Shown here: positions 34,855 to 43,858 of the stretch, in pieces
Layout of the letters: each line of letters begins with the position of its first letter
How positions within the stretch are numbered: the first letter of the stretch is position 1
Assembly: GCA_963724405.1 (NCBI GenBank)
Contig: CAVRUQ010000006.1
Span: 248,001-312,000, forward strand
Source of the DNA: CAVQBJ01 sp963724405
GTDB lineage: Bacteria > Actinomycetota > Thermoleophilia > Solirubrobacterales > Solirubrobacteraceae
DNA length: 64,000 nucleotides
Reading direction: 5' to 3'
Translations under genes and position numbers: made by a program
Notes under the pieces: generated by a model
Seen by the model: the letters and a program-made list of their open reading frames with translations, nothing else
Database searches by the model: none
Told to the model about the DNA's origin: nothing

Positions 34855-35500
34855 ATGCCGGCGATTTTCGGTCCGAGCTCGCTGCCCGAGCCGATCGTGC
34901 AGGCGCCGATGGCCGGCGGGCCGTCCACCCCGGAACTGGCGATCGCCGTCTGCGGGGCGGGCGGCCTCGGCTTCCTCGCGGCCGGCTACCGTCCCGCCGA
35001 GTCCGTGCGCGAGGACATCCGCGCCGTGCGCGCCGCGACCTCGGAGCCGTTCGGGGTCAACGTGTTCGTGCCGCCGGCGGCGAGCGCCGACGCGTCGGCG
35101 CTGCGAGCGTACGCGAGCGAGCTCGCGGCGGACGCCCGCCGCCACGGCGTTCGAGCTCGGTGAGCCCCGCCGCGACGACGACGACTGGGAGGCGAAGCTG
35201 CGGCTCGTGCGCGACGAGCACGTCCCGGTCGTGTCGTTCGTGTTCGGCTGCGCGCCGCCGGAGACCATCGCCGGCCTGCACGACGCCGCGGCTCCCGCCG
35301 CCTACCCGGAGATCCACCACCTCACGAGCCCGCTGCGCGCGGCCGCGCGGGCGCGCGGCGACGCGGACGCGTTCAACCTGTGGGCCGGGGAGGCGCACGA
35401 GCTCGCGGTCGAGCGCCCGGCCGGCGAGACGGTCAGGCAACTCGGCGCCGACGCGCGCCGGATCGCCGCCGAGGTTGCCGAGCGCCTCGGAGCGCGGTAG
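34855..35500 (+). pseudogene. Nitronate monooxygenase, frameshifted and internally deleted
   Basis: The start is intact (IVQAPMAGGPSTPELAIAV, GGLGFLAAGY, FGVNVFVPP). A single extra T near 35148 ends the first frame at 35163. In the next frame the protein resumes with GEPRRDDDDWEAKL, VPVVSFVFGCAPPE, then jumps straight from LHDAAA to PAAYPEIHHLTSPLRAAA and NLWAGEAHELA, which belong to the far C-terminus. About 150 residues with the FMN-phosphate-binding GG loop and the catalytic His region are missing near 35290. Loss of the flavin site means no enzyme is made even if the frameshift were an error. Its ATG directly abuts the isomerase stop. Confidence 0.85.
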
Positions 35501-36469
35501 CTACCCCGGGCGCCGGGCGGCCGGGACCCGCTCGAGCACCGGGGGGCCCTCGCCCGGGCCCACATCGCGGGCGTCCCCGGCCGGCGCCGCGGCGGCCGGC
35601 TGCTGCCACGGCCGGGCCAGGATGAGCCACATCGCCGCCGCGCCGAGCAGCACGGCGCAGAGCACCCAGCCGAGCGCGGTCGTCCCGACGCCGACGTACT
35701 TGAGGCCCGAGGCGAAGATGACGAACGTGATGACCGGTCGGATGTACCGATCCGGGACGCTGGAGGAGAGCAGCGATCCGACGAGCACGGCGGGCACGCT
35801 GCCGAGGATGAGCGAGGCCGTCACGCCGAGCTCGATGTGGCCGAAGGCGAGTGCGCCGAGCGCCGCGGCGGCGGTGAGGGGAACGGCCTGGGTGAGATCG
35901 GTGCCGACGAGCTGACCGGCGGTGAGCGTCGGGTACAGGAACAGCAGCAGCACGATCATGAGCGAGCCCGAGCCGACCGAGGTCATCCCCACGACGATCC
36001 CGCCGACGACGCCGATCGCGATCGTGGGCAGCGGGCGGGGACGGACCTCGTGCACCGCGGCCGAGCGGACCGACCCGCCGCGGCGGTCGATCAGCAGGCG
36101 CAGGAGCATCGCGCCCGTGCCGACGAGCAGCGCGATCCCGAGGGCAACCTCGACCTTCTGCTGCGCCGCGCTCGTCTGCCCGAACAGGTGCAGCAGGTAG
36201 GCGCCGAGCACCGCGGCCGGCACCGAGCCGATCACCATCCAGCGCACGAGCCGCAGGTTGACCGTCCCGGCGCGCAGGTGCACGGCGGCTCCGATCGGGC
36301 GCATCACGACCGCGGCGACGAGGTCGCTGGAGATCGCGGTCGACGGGGTCACCCCGAACAACAGGATGAGCATCGGCGTCATGAGCGCGCCGCCGCCCGC
36401 GCCCGTCATGCCGACGAGGAGTCCGACGATCGCGCTGCCGAGGACGATGTACGGATCGATGTGAATCAC
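35501..36469 (-). CDS. TauE/SafE-family membrane exporter
   Basis: From GTG 36469 the product is 322 residues with about eight hydrophobic helices. Family landmarks are IVGLLVGMTGAGGGALMTP in the first half and IVVGMTSVGSGSLMIVLLL in the second, the paired pore signature of this inverted-repeat family. A cytosolic basic loop (RRGGSVRSAAVHEVRPRP) separates them. The family exports or imports sulfonates, sulfite or other small organic anions. No sulfur gene is adjacent, so the substrate is open. The stop codon abuts that of the nitronate monooxygenase remnant (convergent). A hydrophilic tail of about 40 residues ends the protein. Confidence 0.85.
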   Translation of the reverse strand: MIHIDPYIVLGSAIVGLLVGMTGAGGGALMTPMLILLFGVTPSTAISSDLVAAVVMRPIGAAVHLRAGTVNLRLVRWMVIGSVPAAVLGAYLLHLFGQTSAAQQKVEVALGIALLVGTGAMLLRLLIDRRGGSVRSAAVHEVRPRPLPTIAIGVVGGIVVGMTSVGSGSLMIVLLLFLYPTLTAGQLVGTDLTQAVPLTAAAALGALAFGHIELGVTASLILGSVPAVLVGSLLSSSVPDRYIRPVITFVIFASGLKYVGVGTTALGWVLCAVLLGAAAMWLILARPWQQPAAAAPAGDARDVGPGEGPPVLERVPAARRPG

Positions 36470-36804
36470 GGGCGTGGCCGGCCGGAAGGCGATCGAGCCG
36501 GCGGAAGCGCATCGTAGTGGTCGCCGAGCCCGAGCCGGCGCCGAGGATCCCGCCGGCGCGCGGCTACGACGCCGGCGCCGTCGGCGGCACGCACCCGCGG
36601 CGAGCCCAGTCGGTCGCGCGCGGCGCGCGGCGCGGCTGCGGCGGGCACGAGCGGCGCACCGGCGACGGCCGGCAGGCGCGACCGCGATCGGCACGCGGGA
36701 GCGGCCGGGCATCGGGAAGGCGGACAAGGCAGCGCGAGCGCGAGCGACCCTCCCGCTCACGCGGCCCGCCCCGCTCGCTCGGTGGCCGATCCTCCTGCAT
36801 GCCG
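36470..36804. other. Gene-free stretch
   Basis: About 335 bp between the TauE/SafE start and the GT2 synthase stop, both on the minus strand. It is very GC-rich, with Arg/Gly shadow frames only and no distinct hairpin or promoter that I can defend. Confidence 0.5.
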
Positions 36805-39165
36805 TCAGGCCAGGTCGGCGCTCGGGGCGGTCGGGCTCTCGCGGGCGAACCGTCCGCCGGCGACCGGACGGGGGGCGTCGGCCGGCGCCACGGGCAGTGG
36901 CAGCCCCTCGACCTGGCGGGCCGGATCGACGCCGCCGAAGTGCAGGATCCGCCGCCAGTCGCTCACCGGCGCGGCGGGGACCGGCGCGGGCGCGGCTCGG
37001 CGCGCCGGACGGGGCGCGTCGGCACGAGCCGGGGCCCGCAGCCAGTTGGTCGCGTTCGTCCACACGTCGACGATCGAATTGCGCAGGCCGATGAACGCGA
37101 CGATCGCGTACGCGCCGAGGAGCCCGTTGATCGCGGCGAAGGCGAAGTTCACCCAGCGGTGCAGGTGGTAGTCGTGCACGAGGATGTACGCCGATCCGGC
37201 CACGATCGCGTACGGCACGAGCACCTGCAGGAGGCCGGCCGTCGTGCGGTCGCGGACCTTCGGCGTGCGGCGGAACTGGCCCTTGGCCCCGGTCAGGCCC
37301 TGGACGAGCGAGTGGTAGGTGCCGGCCAGGTTGACCGGCAGCAGGATGAGGTTGAACCCGTAGATCCGCAGCACGTCGACGCGCTTGTAGCCGCAGTAGC
37401 GCAGGTCGCTGGACATGGCCAGGAAGTACGGCAGCGCCACGCCGAACACGAGCGGGTCGAACAGGCTGTTGCTGAACTGGTAGGCGAGCAGGAACACGAG
37501 ACAGACCGACGCCCAGGAGATCGAGGCCATGTAGTTGAGGCGCAGCAGGATCTCGCCGAGCGCCGTGCGCTGGCCGCGGCGGCGGCGAGCTCGGATCTGC
37601 CGGGCGAGCTTGGCCGAGATGAGCAGGCCCCCGTTGGCCCAGCGCGTGCGCTGCACGCACAGCGAGCCGAAGTCGGGCGGCGTGGCGCTGTAGCTGAGCC
37701 GCTCGGGGTAGTTGTGCAACCGCCAGCCGTGGGTGCACAGATCGATGCTCGACTCCGTGTCCTCGATCACCGTGCGGTCGCGGATGTAGCGGCGCAACGG
37801 CCAGTCGCCGATGTGATCGATCTCGACCATCTCGTCCAGGGCGCGTTTGCGCAGCACGGCGTTGGCACCGACCCAGAAGGTGGCGTCGTGGTAGCTGAGT
37901 CCCTGGTGGACGATGTGCTGCAGGTCCGTCGTCGCGCCGGCGATGCGCTCCAGTCGCGTCTCGGCGCCCGGATAGGCGCTGTAGGGCGTCTGCGCCACCG
38001 CCACCCCGGCGTGCTGCTGCTGCTCGAGCAGGTAGACGAGGCGCGCGCAGTACTCGGGCAGCAGCACGCTGTCGGCGTCGAGCGTGAGGACGTAGTCGCA
38101 TTCGGGCACCGTCAGATCGCCGGCGAGCGAGGCGGGGGCGAGCGCCAGGCCGGAGGGCGTCGGGACCTCGCGGTAGCTCCCGCCCATGAGGCCGATGTAG
38201 CTGTTGAGGTTCATCGCCTTGTTCGGCTCGTGGGAGAGCGATACGTAGCGCTTGCGCTCGAAGCTCGACAGCTCCGCCCGGAAGGTCCAGGCGAGTCGCT
38301 GATGCAGGTGGTGCGCCTGCTCGCGCGGGATCGAGGCGCCTTCCGCCGCGGCGGTCCGCAGCGCGGCGCCGGCGAGGGCGAGGTCGGAGGCGAGCTGCCC
38401 GATCACGTGGGTGGCGAAGAACCGCTCCGCGTGGTCGGCGCCGGGCGCCGGCTCGGCGAGCGGACCGAGCCACCGGAGGGCGTAGTCGAAGTGGTCGGCG
38501 AGCTCGCGCAGCTCGCCGGGGCCGACCTGCGCCGGCGATGCGCCGAGCGCGAGCTCGAAGCGCGCGAGCGCGTCGGAGAACCGCCGGGCGGGCTCGGCGA
38601 GCAGGCGGGCGACCTCGGCGGGCAGCGCGCGCGCCTCGCTCAGCAGCTGCTGCGCCTTGGCGTAGCGCGGCTCGGGCGGATCGTCGATGAGCAGGACGAT
38701 CCGCTTGTCCGGGTATTCCTGCAGCGCGGCGGACAGCAGCGTCAGGCGGATCACGCGCGCGTCCTCCTGAAAGGACGGCACGAGCACGGTGAGCGCCGGG
38801 CGCGACGTCGCCAGGAAGGTGTCGAGCGCGGCACGCGCGATCCGGCGGTGCGCCGCGGTGCGGTAGAAGAAGCCGAGGCGCGTGGTCAGGTAGGCGAGCG
38901 CCGATCCCGCGAGCAGCGTGACGACGAGCAGATAGAGCGAGACCTCGAGCAGGCCGGGCGAGCCCGGCGGGCGCTCGATCAGCTGCGTGACGACGGTGCG
39001 CACGGCGAACACGAGCCAGATGACGACCGTGCCGACGATCGCCAGGCGCCCGAGCGTCACCATCAGCTCGCCGACGGGCACGGGCAGCGCCGGCATCGGG
39101 TCGTCGTGCTGGTCGGCGCCCCACTGGCGTCGCCGGGCCTGGTCCTCTCGCGTCACGCGGGCCAT
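36805..39165 (-). CDS. Large membrane-embedded GT2 polysaccharide synthase
   Basis: ATG 39165 follows GAGGAA. The 786-residue protein has two N-terminal membrane helices (about 40-60 and 72-92), a cytosolic GT-A domain, and four or five C-terminal helices (about 525-700). The processive-synthase signature is complete: DD (161-162), DADS (363-366), ED (468-469), and QRTRW (505-509), the QxxRW that binds the acceptor chain. An insertion of about 150 residues (170-320), mostly helical, separates the first two motifs and is unusual. There is no PilZ domain. I infer synthesis and export of a beta-linked glycan (cellulose-, hyaluronan- or chitin-like). It follows the GH18-like/CBM gene by 73 bp. 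Confidence 0.85.
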   Translation of the reverse strand: MARVTREDQARRRQWGADQHDDPMPALPVPVGELMVTLGRLAIVGTVVIWLVFAVRTVVTQLIERPPGSPGLLEVSLYLLVVTLLAGSALAYLTTRLGFFYRTAAHRRIARAALDTFLATSRPALTVLVPSFQEDARVIRLTLLSAALQEYPDKRIVLLIDDPPEPRYAKAQQLLSEARALPAEVARLLAEPARRFSDALARFELALGASPAQVGPGELRELADHFDYALRWLGPLAEPAPGADHAERFFATHVIGQLASDLALAGAALRTAAAEGASIPREQAHHLHQRLAWTFRAELSSFERKRYVSLSHEPNKAMNLNSYIGLMGGSYREVPTPSGLALAPASLAGDLTVPECDYVLTLDADSVLLPEYCARLVYLLEQQQHAGVAVAQTPYSAYPGAETRLERIAGATTDLQHIVHQGLSYHDATFWVGANAVLRKRALDEMVEIDHIGDWPLRRYIRDRTVIEDTESSIDLCTHGWRLHNYPERLSYSATPPDFGSLCVQRTRWANGGLLISAKLARQIRARRRRGQRTALGEILLRLNYMASISWASVCLVFLLAYQFSNSLFDPLVFGVALPYFLAMSSDLRYCGYKRVDVLRIYGFNLILLPVNLAGTYHSLVQGLTGAKGQFRRTPKVRDRTTAGLLQVLVPYAIVAGSAYILVHDYHLHRWVNFAFAAINGLLGAYAIVAFIGLRNSIVDVWTNATNWLRAPARADAPRPARRAAPAPVPAAPVSDWRRILHFGGVDPARQVEGLPLPVAPADAPRPVAGGRFARESPTAPSADLA

Positions 39166-39238
39166 GTCGTTCCTCGCTGCTCGGTCGGGGTGGACGTTGG
39201 GTGTCGGGCGCGGCGAAGCGCCCGTGGGCGGCGCGCGC

Positions 39239-40873
39239 TCATCGCGGCTCTCCGGCGTAGGCGTACAGCGGAACCCACGGGGACTGCTGCAGGTTGGCCA
39301 GGCTGCCGTCGGGCACGTCGCCGCGCGTGTACCACTTCGCCGCGTAGGGGAGCCCGTGGTACAGGACGCGGGCGCCACCGCGGTACACCGTCGTCGCGGA
39401 CCAGGCCGGGAACGTCCCCCGGTTCAGGCGGACGAGGGCGGGCTGATGCTCCCCGGGCAGCACCGGCCCGAGCAGCGACCAGGGGCTCGGGGCGCCGGAC
39501 GGGACCGGCTGATCGGGCGCCTGGCCCTGACTGAACCACTTCGCCTCGTAGACGTCGTGGTGCCAGACGACCTTGTAGGCGGTCTCGTAGGCCTGCGCTG
39601 GCGACCAGATCGGATACGGGCTCGTGGCCGGATCGTCCACCGGCGGGCTCGCCGGGGCCGACGCCGAACCGATCACGGTCGGCGCGCCCGCGCTCGCGGC
39701 GGTCGCGAGGCGATCGAGCACGCGCGAGAACTCCAGCGGCGCCTGCGCCACGCCGCTGCACGTGTTCGACAGCACGGCCACGCCGGGATAGGCCGTGCAC
39801 GGCGCGTCCCGGTTGGCCGACCACATCGATACGCGGGCGATGCCGCGGGCGAGCGCGTACCGGGCGAGGCCACTCGCGTCGGCGACCGTGAACTGCTCGC
39901 CGGGCACGTCGTTCTGGCCGATCATCACGGTGACCCCGATGCGGTTCCAGCCCGCCGCGCTGCCGAGCGGGACGCCCGCGGCGGCGTAGGCCCGCGCCGT
40001 CTGGGCGCGGGCCGCGGCGGCGGACCGCTCGATCGTCGGCAGGAGGTCGCGGCCGACCTCGCGGCCCGGGCCGTAATCCATCGCGAGCACGTTCACGCCG
40101 GCGAGGACGACGTGCGCGGCGAGCATCGCGCGGACGGCGGCGACGCCGTCGGGGGTGAGGCCGTCCGGCGCGACCGGCAGCGTCAACCAGACGCCGAGGT
40201 GTCCGCGCGACGCGGCGAGGAGACGCTGCACGGCGGCGATCGCCTCCGCGCGGCGTGCGTCGGCGCCCACGGCGGCCAGCGCGGCGCCCTCGACGTCGAG
40301 ATCGATCGTCGTGAGGCGGTAGCGCTGGATGACGGTCCCGTAGGCGGCGGCGAGGCTCGCGCTGCTCGTGCAGCCGACGGCGAGCTCGCTGTTCGCCGCG
40401 CCGCCGAACGAGGCGATCACGTTGCCGCCCTCGGCCTGCGCCTGCGCGATGCGCCGATCGAGATCGATCGCGGTCGCCGCCTCGTCGAGCGTGTAGGCCG
40501 CCCCCCAGGAGGGCGTGCAGGGCGCCGACGGCGCGCTGACGACGAAGCCGAGCACGACGTCGCGCGCCGGGCTCGCGCTCGGGTCCTGGAACTGGTAGGT
40601 CGGGGTGAGCGTCGCATCGACATACGGGGCGAAGCTCGGCGGGAGGGCGGCGGCGACCGCGGCGCGCGACGCGCGGACGTGGCGCACGCCGAGCAGGCCG
40701 CCGACCGCGACGCCCACGAGGAGCACGAGCGCGAGCAGGAGACGCACCGGCGAGAGCGGCGGCCGCGGCGGTTCGAGCGCAAGCGCAGGCGAGGTGGCCG
40801 CAGCCGCCGGGGGCAGCTGCTCACCGGGGGCAGGCCTCAGTGCGGTGGGATCCTCCTTGACCGATTCGTACAT
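39239..40873 (-). CDS. Membrane-anchored GH18-like protein with two CBM5/12-type chitin-binding modules
   Basis: ATG 40873 follows GAGGAG. A cytosolic Pro-rich start, one membrane helix (42-63) and an extracytoplasmic domain with SFGGAA (155-160) and TIDLDVEG (189-196) define a GH18 fold. Here the DxxDxDxE catalytic signature has lost its first Asp but keeps the DxDxE end, so activity may be reduced or altered. Two modules of about 45 residues at the C-terminus (YPIWSPAQAYETAYKVVWH ... AKWFSQGQ; FPAWSATTVYRGGARVLYH ... AKWYTRGD) match chitin-binding ChiA1-type CBM5/12. It is the first gene of a pair with the GT2 synthase, so it may trim or hold the nascent polymer. Confidence 0.82.
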   Translation of the reverse strand: MYESVKEDPTALRPAPGEQLPPAAAATSPALALEPPRPPLSPVRLLLALVLLVGVAVGGLLGVRHVRASRAAVAAALPPSFAPYVDATLTPTYQFQDPSASPARDVVLGFVVSAPSAPCTPSWGAAYTLDEAATAIDLDRRIAQAQAEGGNVIASFGGAANSELAVGCTSSASLAAAYGTVIQRYRLTTIDLDVEGAALAAVGADARRAEAIAAVQRLLAASRGHLGVWLTLPVAPDGLTPDGVAAVRAMLAAHVVLAGVNVLAMDYGPGREVGRDLLPTIERSAAAARAQTARAYAAAGVPLGSAAGWNRIGVTVMIGQNDVPGEQFTVADASGLARYALARGIARVSMWSANRDAPCTAYPGVAVLSNTCSGVAQAPLEFSRVLDRLATAASAGAPTVIGSASAPASPPVDDPATSPYPIWSPAQAYETAYKVVWHHDVYEAKWFSQGQAPDQPVPSGAPSPWSLLGPVLPGEHQPALVRLNRGTFPAWSATTVYRGGARVLYHGLPYAAKWYTRGDVPDGSLANLQQSPWVPLYAYAGEPR

Positions 40874-41331
40874 GTCACTCCTCGTCGGGTGCGGCGCCCC
40901 CGCGCGTCGGGCGCGCGGTCTCCGGTTTCGGCCGCTGGTCGGCGCCGGATCCGTCCGGCGCCGGGCGCGACGACAGTAGCCGCTGCGATCGCGAGCGACA
41001 ACGGCCGGTAGGGCGCGTTGCGCAGGTTTGCGCATCGACGAGCAGGAAAGAGACGCCGATCCCGGCGCCGCGCAAGCGCGCATGCGACGCGAGCTGAAGC
41101 GTGGGCGCCCGATCTGGACGCATGGACGACCCGGCGCGATCGCGCGTGGCGGCCGTCGCTCATCGCGGTCGCCGCCCTCGCCGGGAGGGTCCTGCGGGTC
41201 AGGAACGCGGTGCTCCTCGGGCGGCGTCTCGCGGGCCGTCGCCACAAGCGCGGCCACCGCAGCCTTACACTCACCCGCGCAAATCCCCGTCCACGTCGCC
41301 GCGCCCGACGCGCGCATCCGGAGGTCGATAC
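40874..41331. other. Divergent intergenic region
   Basis: About 460 bp between the GH18-like gene (minus) and a small secreted protein (plus). No supportable ORF. It should contain the promoters for both units, but I see no clear consensus boxes. Confidence 0.45.
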
Positions 41332-41754
41332 ATGCCACGCCCGCTCACCTTCGGCCCGCTGGCCACGCTCCTGGCCAGTCTCGCCGTCGCCGCGCCGGCC
41401 GGCGCGTTCGTCGTGCCCTACCAGGCACCGCCGACCTCCGGCAAGCGGGTCACGTGCACGAACAACCACGGGCTGAAGATCGCCGGACGGCTCTCGGTGC
41501 ACTGGACGGTTCAGTCGATCAAGGGGGCCCGCCCCACGAGCGGCGCGCTCAGCTGCAACCGCGCCTACGCCGTCGTCAAGGCCGGCTTCTCCTTCCTCGG
41601 GGCCAACGCGGCGAAGTCGCTCGGCAAGAGCAAGCGCGTCGACGGCGCCCTCTACACGTTCGATCGCCAGCCGATCACGGCGGGCGCGAGCGGGCCGACC
41701 TACGCGTGGGCCGGCGACTCGACCGTCATCGACATCCAGAACCCGACCGGGTAG
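41332..41754 (+). CDS. Small secreted protein of unknown function
   Basis: GGAGGT lies 8 nt before ATG 41332. The 140-residue product has a signal peptide (LATLLASLAVAAPAGA) followed by about 115 residues, with Cys at KRVTCTNNHGLKIAG and GALSCNRAYAV probably forming a disulfide. Secondary structure looks mixed alpha/beta with a DSTVIDIQNPTG end. No domain is recognised. It ends 4 bp from the convergent stop of the PurM-like gene. Confidence 0.6.
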   Translation: MPRPLTFGPLATLLASLAVAAPAGAFVVPYQAPPTSGKRVTCTNNHGLKIAGRLSVHWTVQSIKGARPTSGALSCNRAYAVVKAGFSFLGANAAKSLGKSKRVDGALYTFDRQPITAGASGPTYAWAGDSTVIDIQNPTG

Positions 41755-41757
41755 AGC

Positions 41758-42918
41758 TCAGCCCTCGGGCGACAGCTGCAGCGCGCCGCTGTCGTAGGTG
41801 ACCCCGACCGGTTCGAGCACGACGCGGCGGGGGCCGGCCCGTACGGCGCCGGCCACGAGGGCGGCGTGGCCGGTCTGCTGCGCCGCCGCCACGACCGCCG
41901 CGCCCGCGCCGGGCCGGCAGTAGACGGCGAAGCCGCAGCCCATGTTGAACGTCGAGTACGCCGCCGCGGGAGACAGCTCGGCGTCGGCGACCAGCAGCCC
42001 GAACACCTCGGGCACCGGCGGCAGGGCGCTGATCTCGTAGGTCAGCTCCCGGACCGGGCGCATCAGCTTCAGCAGCCCGTGGCCCGTGATGTGGCTCAGA
42101 TACGTGACGGGCAGGCGCTCGGTGGCGAGGCGCTCGACGAGGCGGGCGTACAGCACCGAGGGATCGAGCAGCGCCTCCCCGAAGGTGCGGCCGCCGGCAA
42201 GCCGCGTGGCGTACCCGTCGGGCAGTCGCCCGGCCACCAGCCGCGCGAGCGAGGACCCGTTCGCGTGCAGCCCACTGCTCGCCACGATCACGATCTCATC
42301 GCCCGGCGCGAGCTCGTCGCCGAGGATCGGCGCGGCGCCGGCGGGCAGCGCGCCGATCGCGCTCCCGGCGAGCTCGATGTCGCGCTCGGCCACGAGCTCG
42401 GGCAGCGACGGCGACTCGCCCCCGCCCCAGGTCGCACCGGCGTCGGCGCACGCGCGGTACCAGCCCTCGAGCAGCTCCGCCTGCCAGTCCTCGCGCCGGT
42501 ACCAGTCGGCCGAGCCCGTGGCGAAGTACGCGTTGACGACGAGCGGCAGCGCGCCGACGCAGCACAGGTCGTTGACGATCGCGGCGACCGTGTCGTACGC
42601 GACGTCGGCGAAGCGGTTGACGCCGAGCGTCTCGGCCACCTGGCGGGCGATGATCGACTTCGTGCCCAGGCCCTCGACCACGAAGGCGAAATGGCGACCG
42701 TCGAGCTCGAACACGAAGGCGGGCTCGCCCCGCGACGCGTCGAGCGCGCGGCCGCCGCGCGCGCCCATGAACGACGAGGTGGCCAGCGCGCGACTGAGCG
42801 CCAGGCGCTTGCCGGCGTCGAGCGTCGTGTAGTCGACCCCGGCGAGGCGGTAGGCCGAGCCGTGCTCGTGCTGCTCGGCCGCGCCCTCGGAGGCGTTGTC
42901 GGGCGGTGGCGGGCTCAT
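41758..42918 (-). CDS. Divergent PurM-like (AIR synthase-related) ATP-dependent enzyme
   Basis: The 386-residue protein follows the PurM order: GVDYTTLDAGKRLALSRA, FVVEGLGTKSIIARQ, ADVAYDTVAAIVNDLCCVGA, NAYFATGSADWYR, WGGGESPSLPELV, IVIVASSGLHANGSSLARLV, LSHITGHGLLKLMRPV and STFNMGCGFAVY. The usual GTDGVGTK nucleotide loop reads VEGLGTK, so the aspartate is lost and the sequence is clearly diverged from housekeeping PurM. It may be a paralogue acting on another formamidine substrate, or the sole PurM of this lineage. ATG 42918 overlaps the stop of the upstream secreted-protein gene as ATGA, indicating translational coupling. Confidence 0.72.
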   Translation of the reverse strand: MSPPPPDNASEGAAEQHEHGSAYRLAGVDYTTLDAGKRLALSRALATSSFMGARGGRALDASRGEPAFVFELDGRHFAFVVEGLGTKSIIARQVAETLGVNRFADVAYDTVAAIVNDLCCVGALPLVVNAYFATGSADWYRREDWQAELLEGWYRACADAGATWGGGESPSLPELVAERDIELAGSAIGALPAGAAPILGDELAPGDEIVIVASSGLHANGSSLARLVAGRLPDGYATRLAGGRTFGEALLDPSVLYARLVERLATERLPVTYLSHITGHGLLKLMRPVRELTYEISALPPVPEVFGLLVADAELSPAAAYSTFNMGCGFAVYCRPGAGAAVVAAAQQTGHAALVAGAVRAGPRRVVLEPVGVTYDSGALQLSPEG

Positions 42919-43589
42919 GACGCCATCGTCGCCGCGCCGCCGCGCCAGCGCCAGGCGGCGAGCAGCGCCCGGAACGCCGACTCCCCGCCGGACTGCAGGG
43001 CCGGGGCCACGTCGAGCTCGACCTGGACGATCGTGTGCCCGCGCAACGCGACGACGTCGTCCTGGAGGTTGAGGTCGTAGTCGTCGCCGTACTCGTAGAG
43101 GTAGGTGACGCGCGCCGCGCCGCGACCGCCGAGCCTCGTCAGTCGCACCGGCGCGATGTCGGTCACGTACTGCGCCGGTCGCGGGATGCCCACGACGCCG
43201 AGCTCGATGAGCTCCGCCGCGGCGACGCCCAGATCGCCCGACAGCCGGAAGTGGCGCGTGAGCAGGCGCTCGGTCCGCGCCGGATAGACGTACACCGTGA
43301 TCCCGATCCCGCCGGCGGGCGGGATCGCGTCGGGGTTGAGCGGCGCGCCGGTCGAGCTGAGCGAGTACTCGGTGATGTGCTGTCCCGCAACGACGAGGTG
43401 ATCGAGACGGGCCCGCCAGCTCGCCGGGTAGGTCGTCTGCAGGAGCGTGTTGCGCAGGACCCGCCGCGCGCCGCGCGGCGACGCCGTGGCGGGGCCGGGC
43501 AGGGCGGCCAGCACGAGAGCGCCGGCCAGCAGCGCGCCCACGGTCGACGCGAGCGGACCAAACGAAGCCGATCCGCTCGGGAGACGCAT
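42915..43589 (-). CDS. Secreted protein of unknown function coupled to the PurM-like gene
   Basis: A signal peptide (LAGALVLAALPGPATAS) leads a 224-residue product with a beta-rich body (HITEYSLSSTGAPLNPDAIPP, GITVYVYPARTERLL, PVRLTRLGGRGAARVTYLYEYGD, HTIVQVELDVAPALQSG). No family is recognised. The pattern resembles single-domain periplasmic proteins that bind lipids or peptides, but this is a guess. Its stop overlaps the PurM-like start by 4 bp, an odd partnership for a secreted protein and a nucleotide enzyme. Confidence 0.6.
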   Translation of the reverse strand: MRLPSGSASFGPLASTVGALLAGALVLAALPGPATASPRGARRVLRNTLLQTTYPASWRARLDHLVVAGQHITEYSLSSTGAPLNPDAIPPAGGIGITVYVYPARTERLLTRHFRLSGDLGVAAAELIELGVVGIPRPAQYVTDIAPVRLTRLGGRGAARVTYLYEYGDDYDLNLQDDVVALRGHTIVQVELDVAPALQSGGESAFRALLAAWRWRGGAATMAS

Positions 43590-43858
43590 CCCGGCATCTA
43601 ACCACGCCTCTCCGCGGGAGGGATCGGCGGCAACTGGACGGTCGGGCCAGTCGCCGCCCGCGCGGCTGCTGCCGGCGGTCCATAGACGGTCCGCATCCGG
43701 GAGACCATCCTCTGGCAGGCTGGATCCGACCACAGTTGCACTCTCTCCTCCCCTCGGCCGGGCGGCGCACGCGCCGCCCGGCCGGTTGGTCCTCGGGGGT
43801 CGGAAGGGGCGACAACCGGGTCGTGCCATCGGCGACTTCGGACCGGAGGACCGGGAGC

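Noticed and set aside
35501..39124. Single 1207-codon minus-strand frame joining synthase and exporter
   Set aside because: Only the last 322 codons (TauE/SafE) are protein-like in this frame; the rest is a shadow of the GT2 synthase read in another frame.
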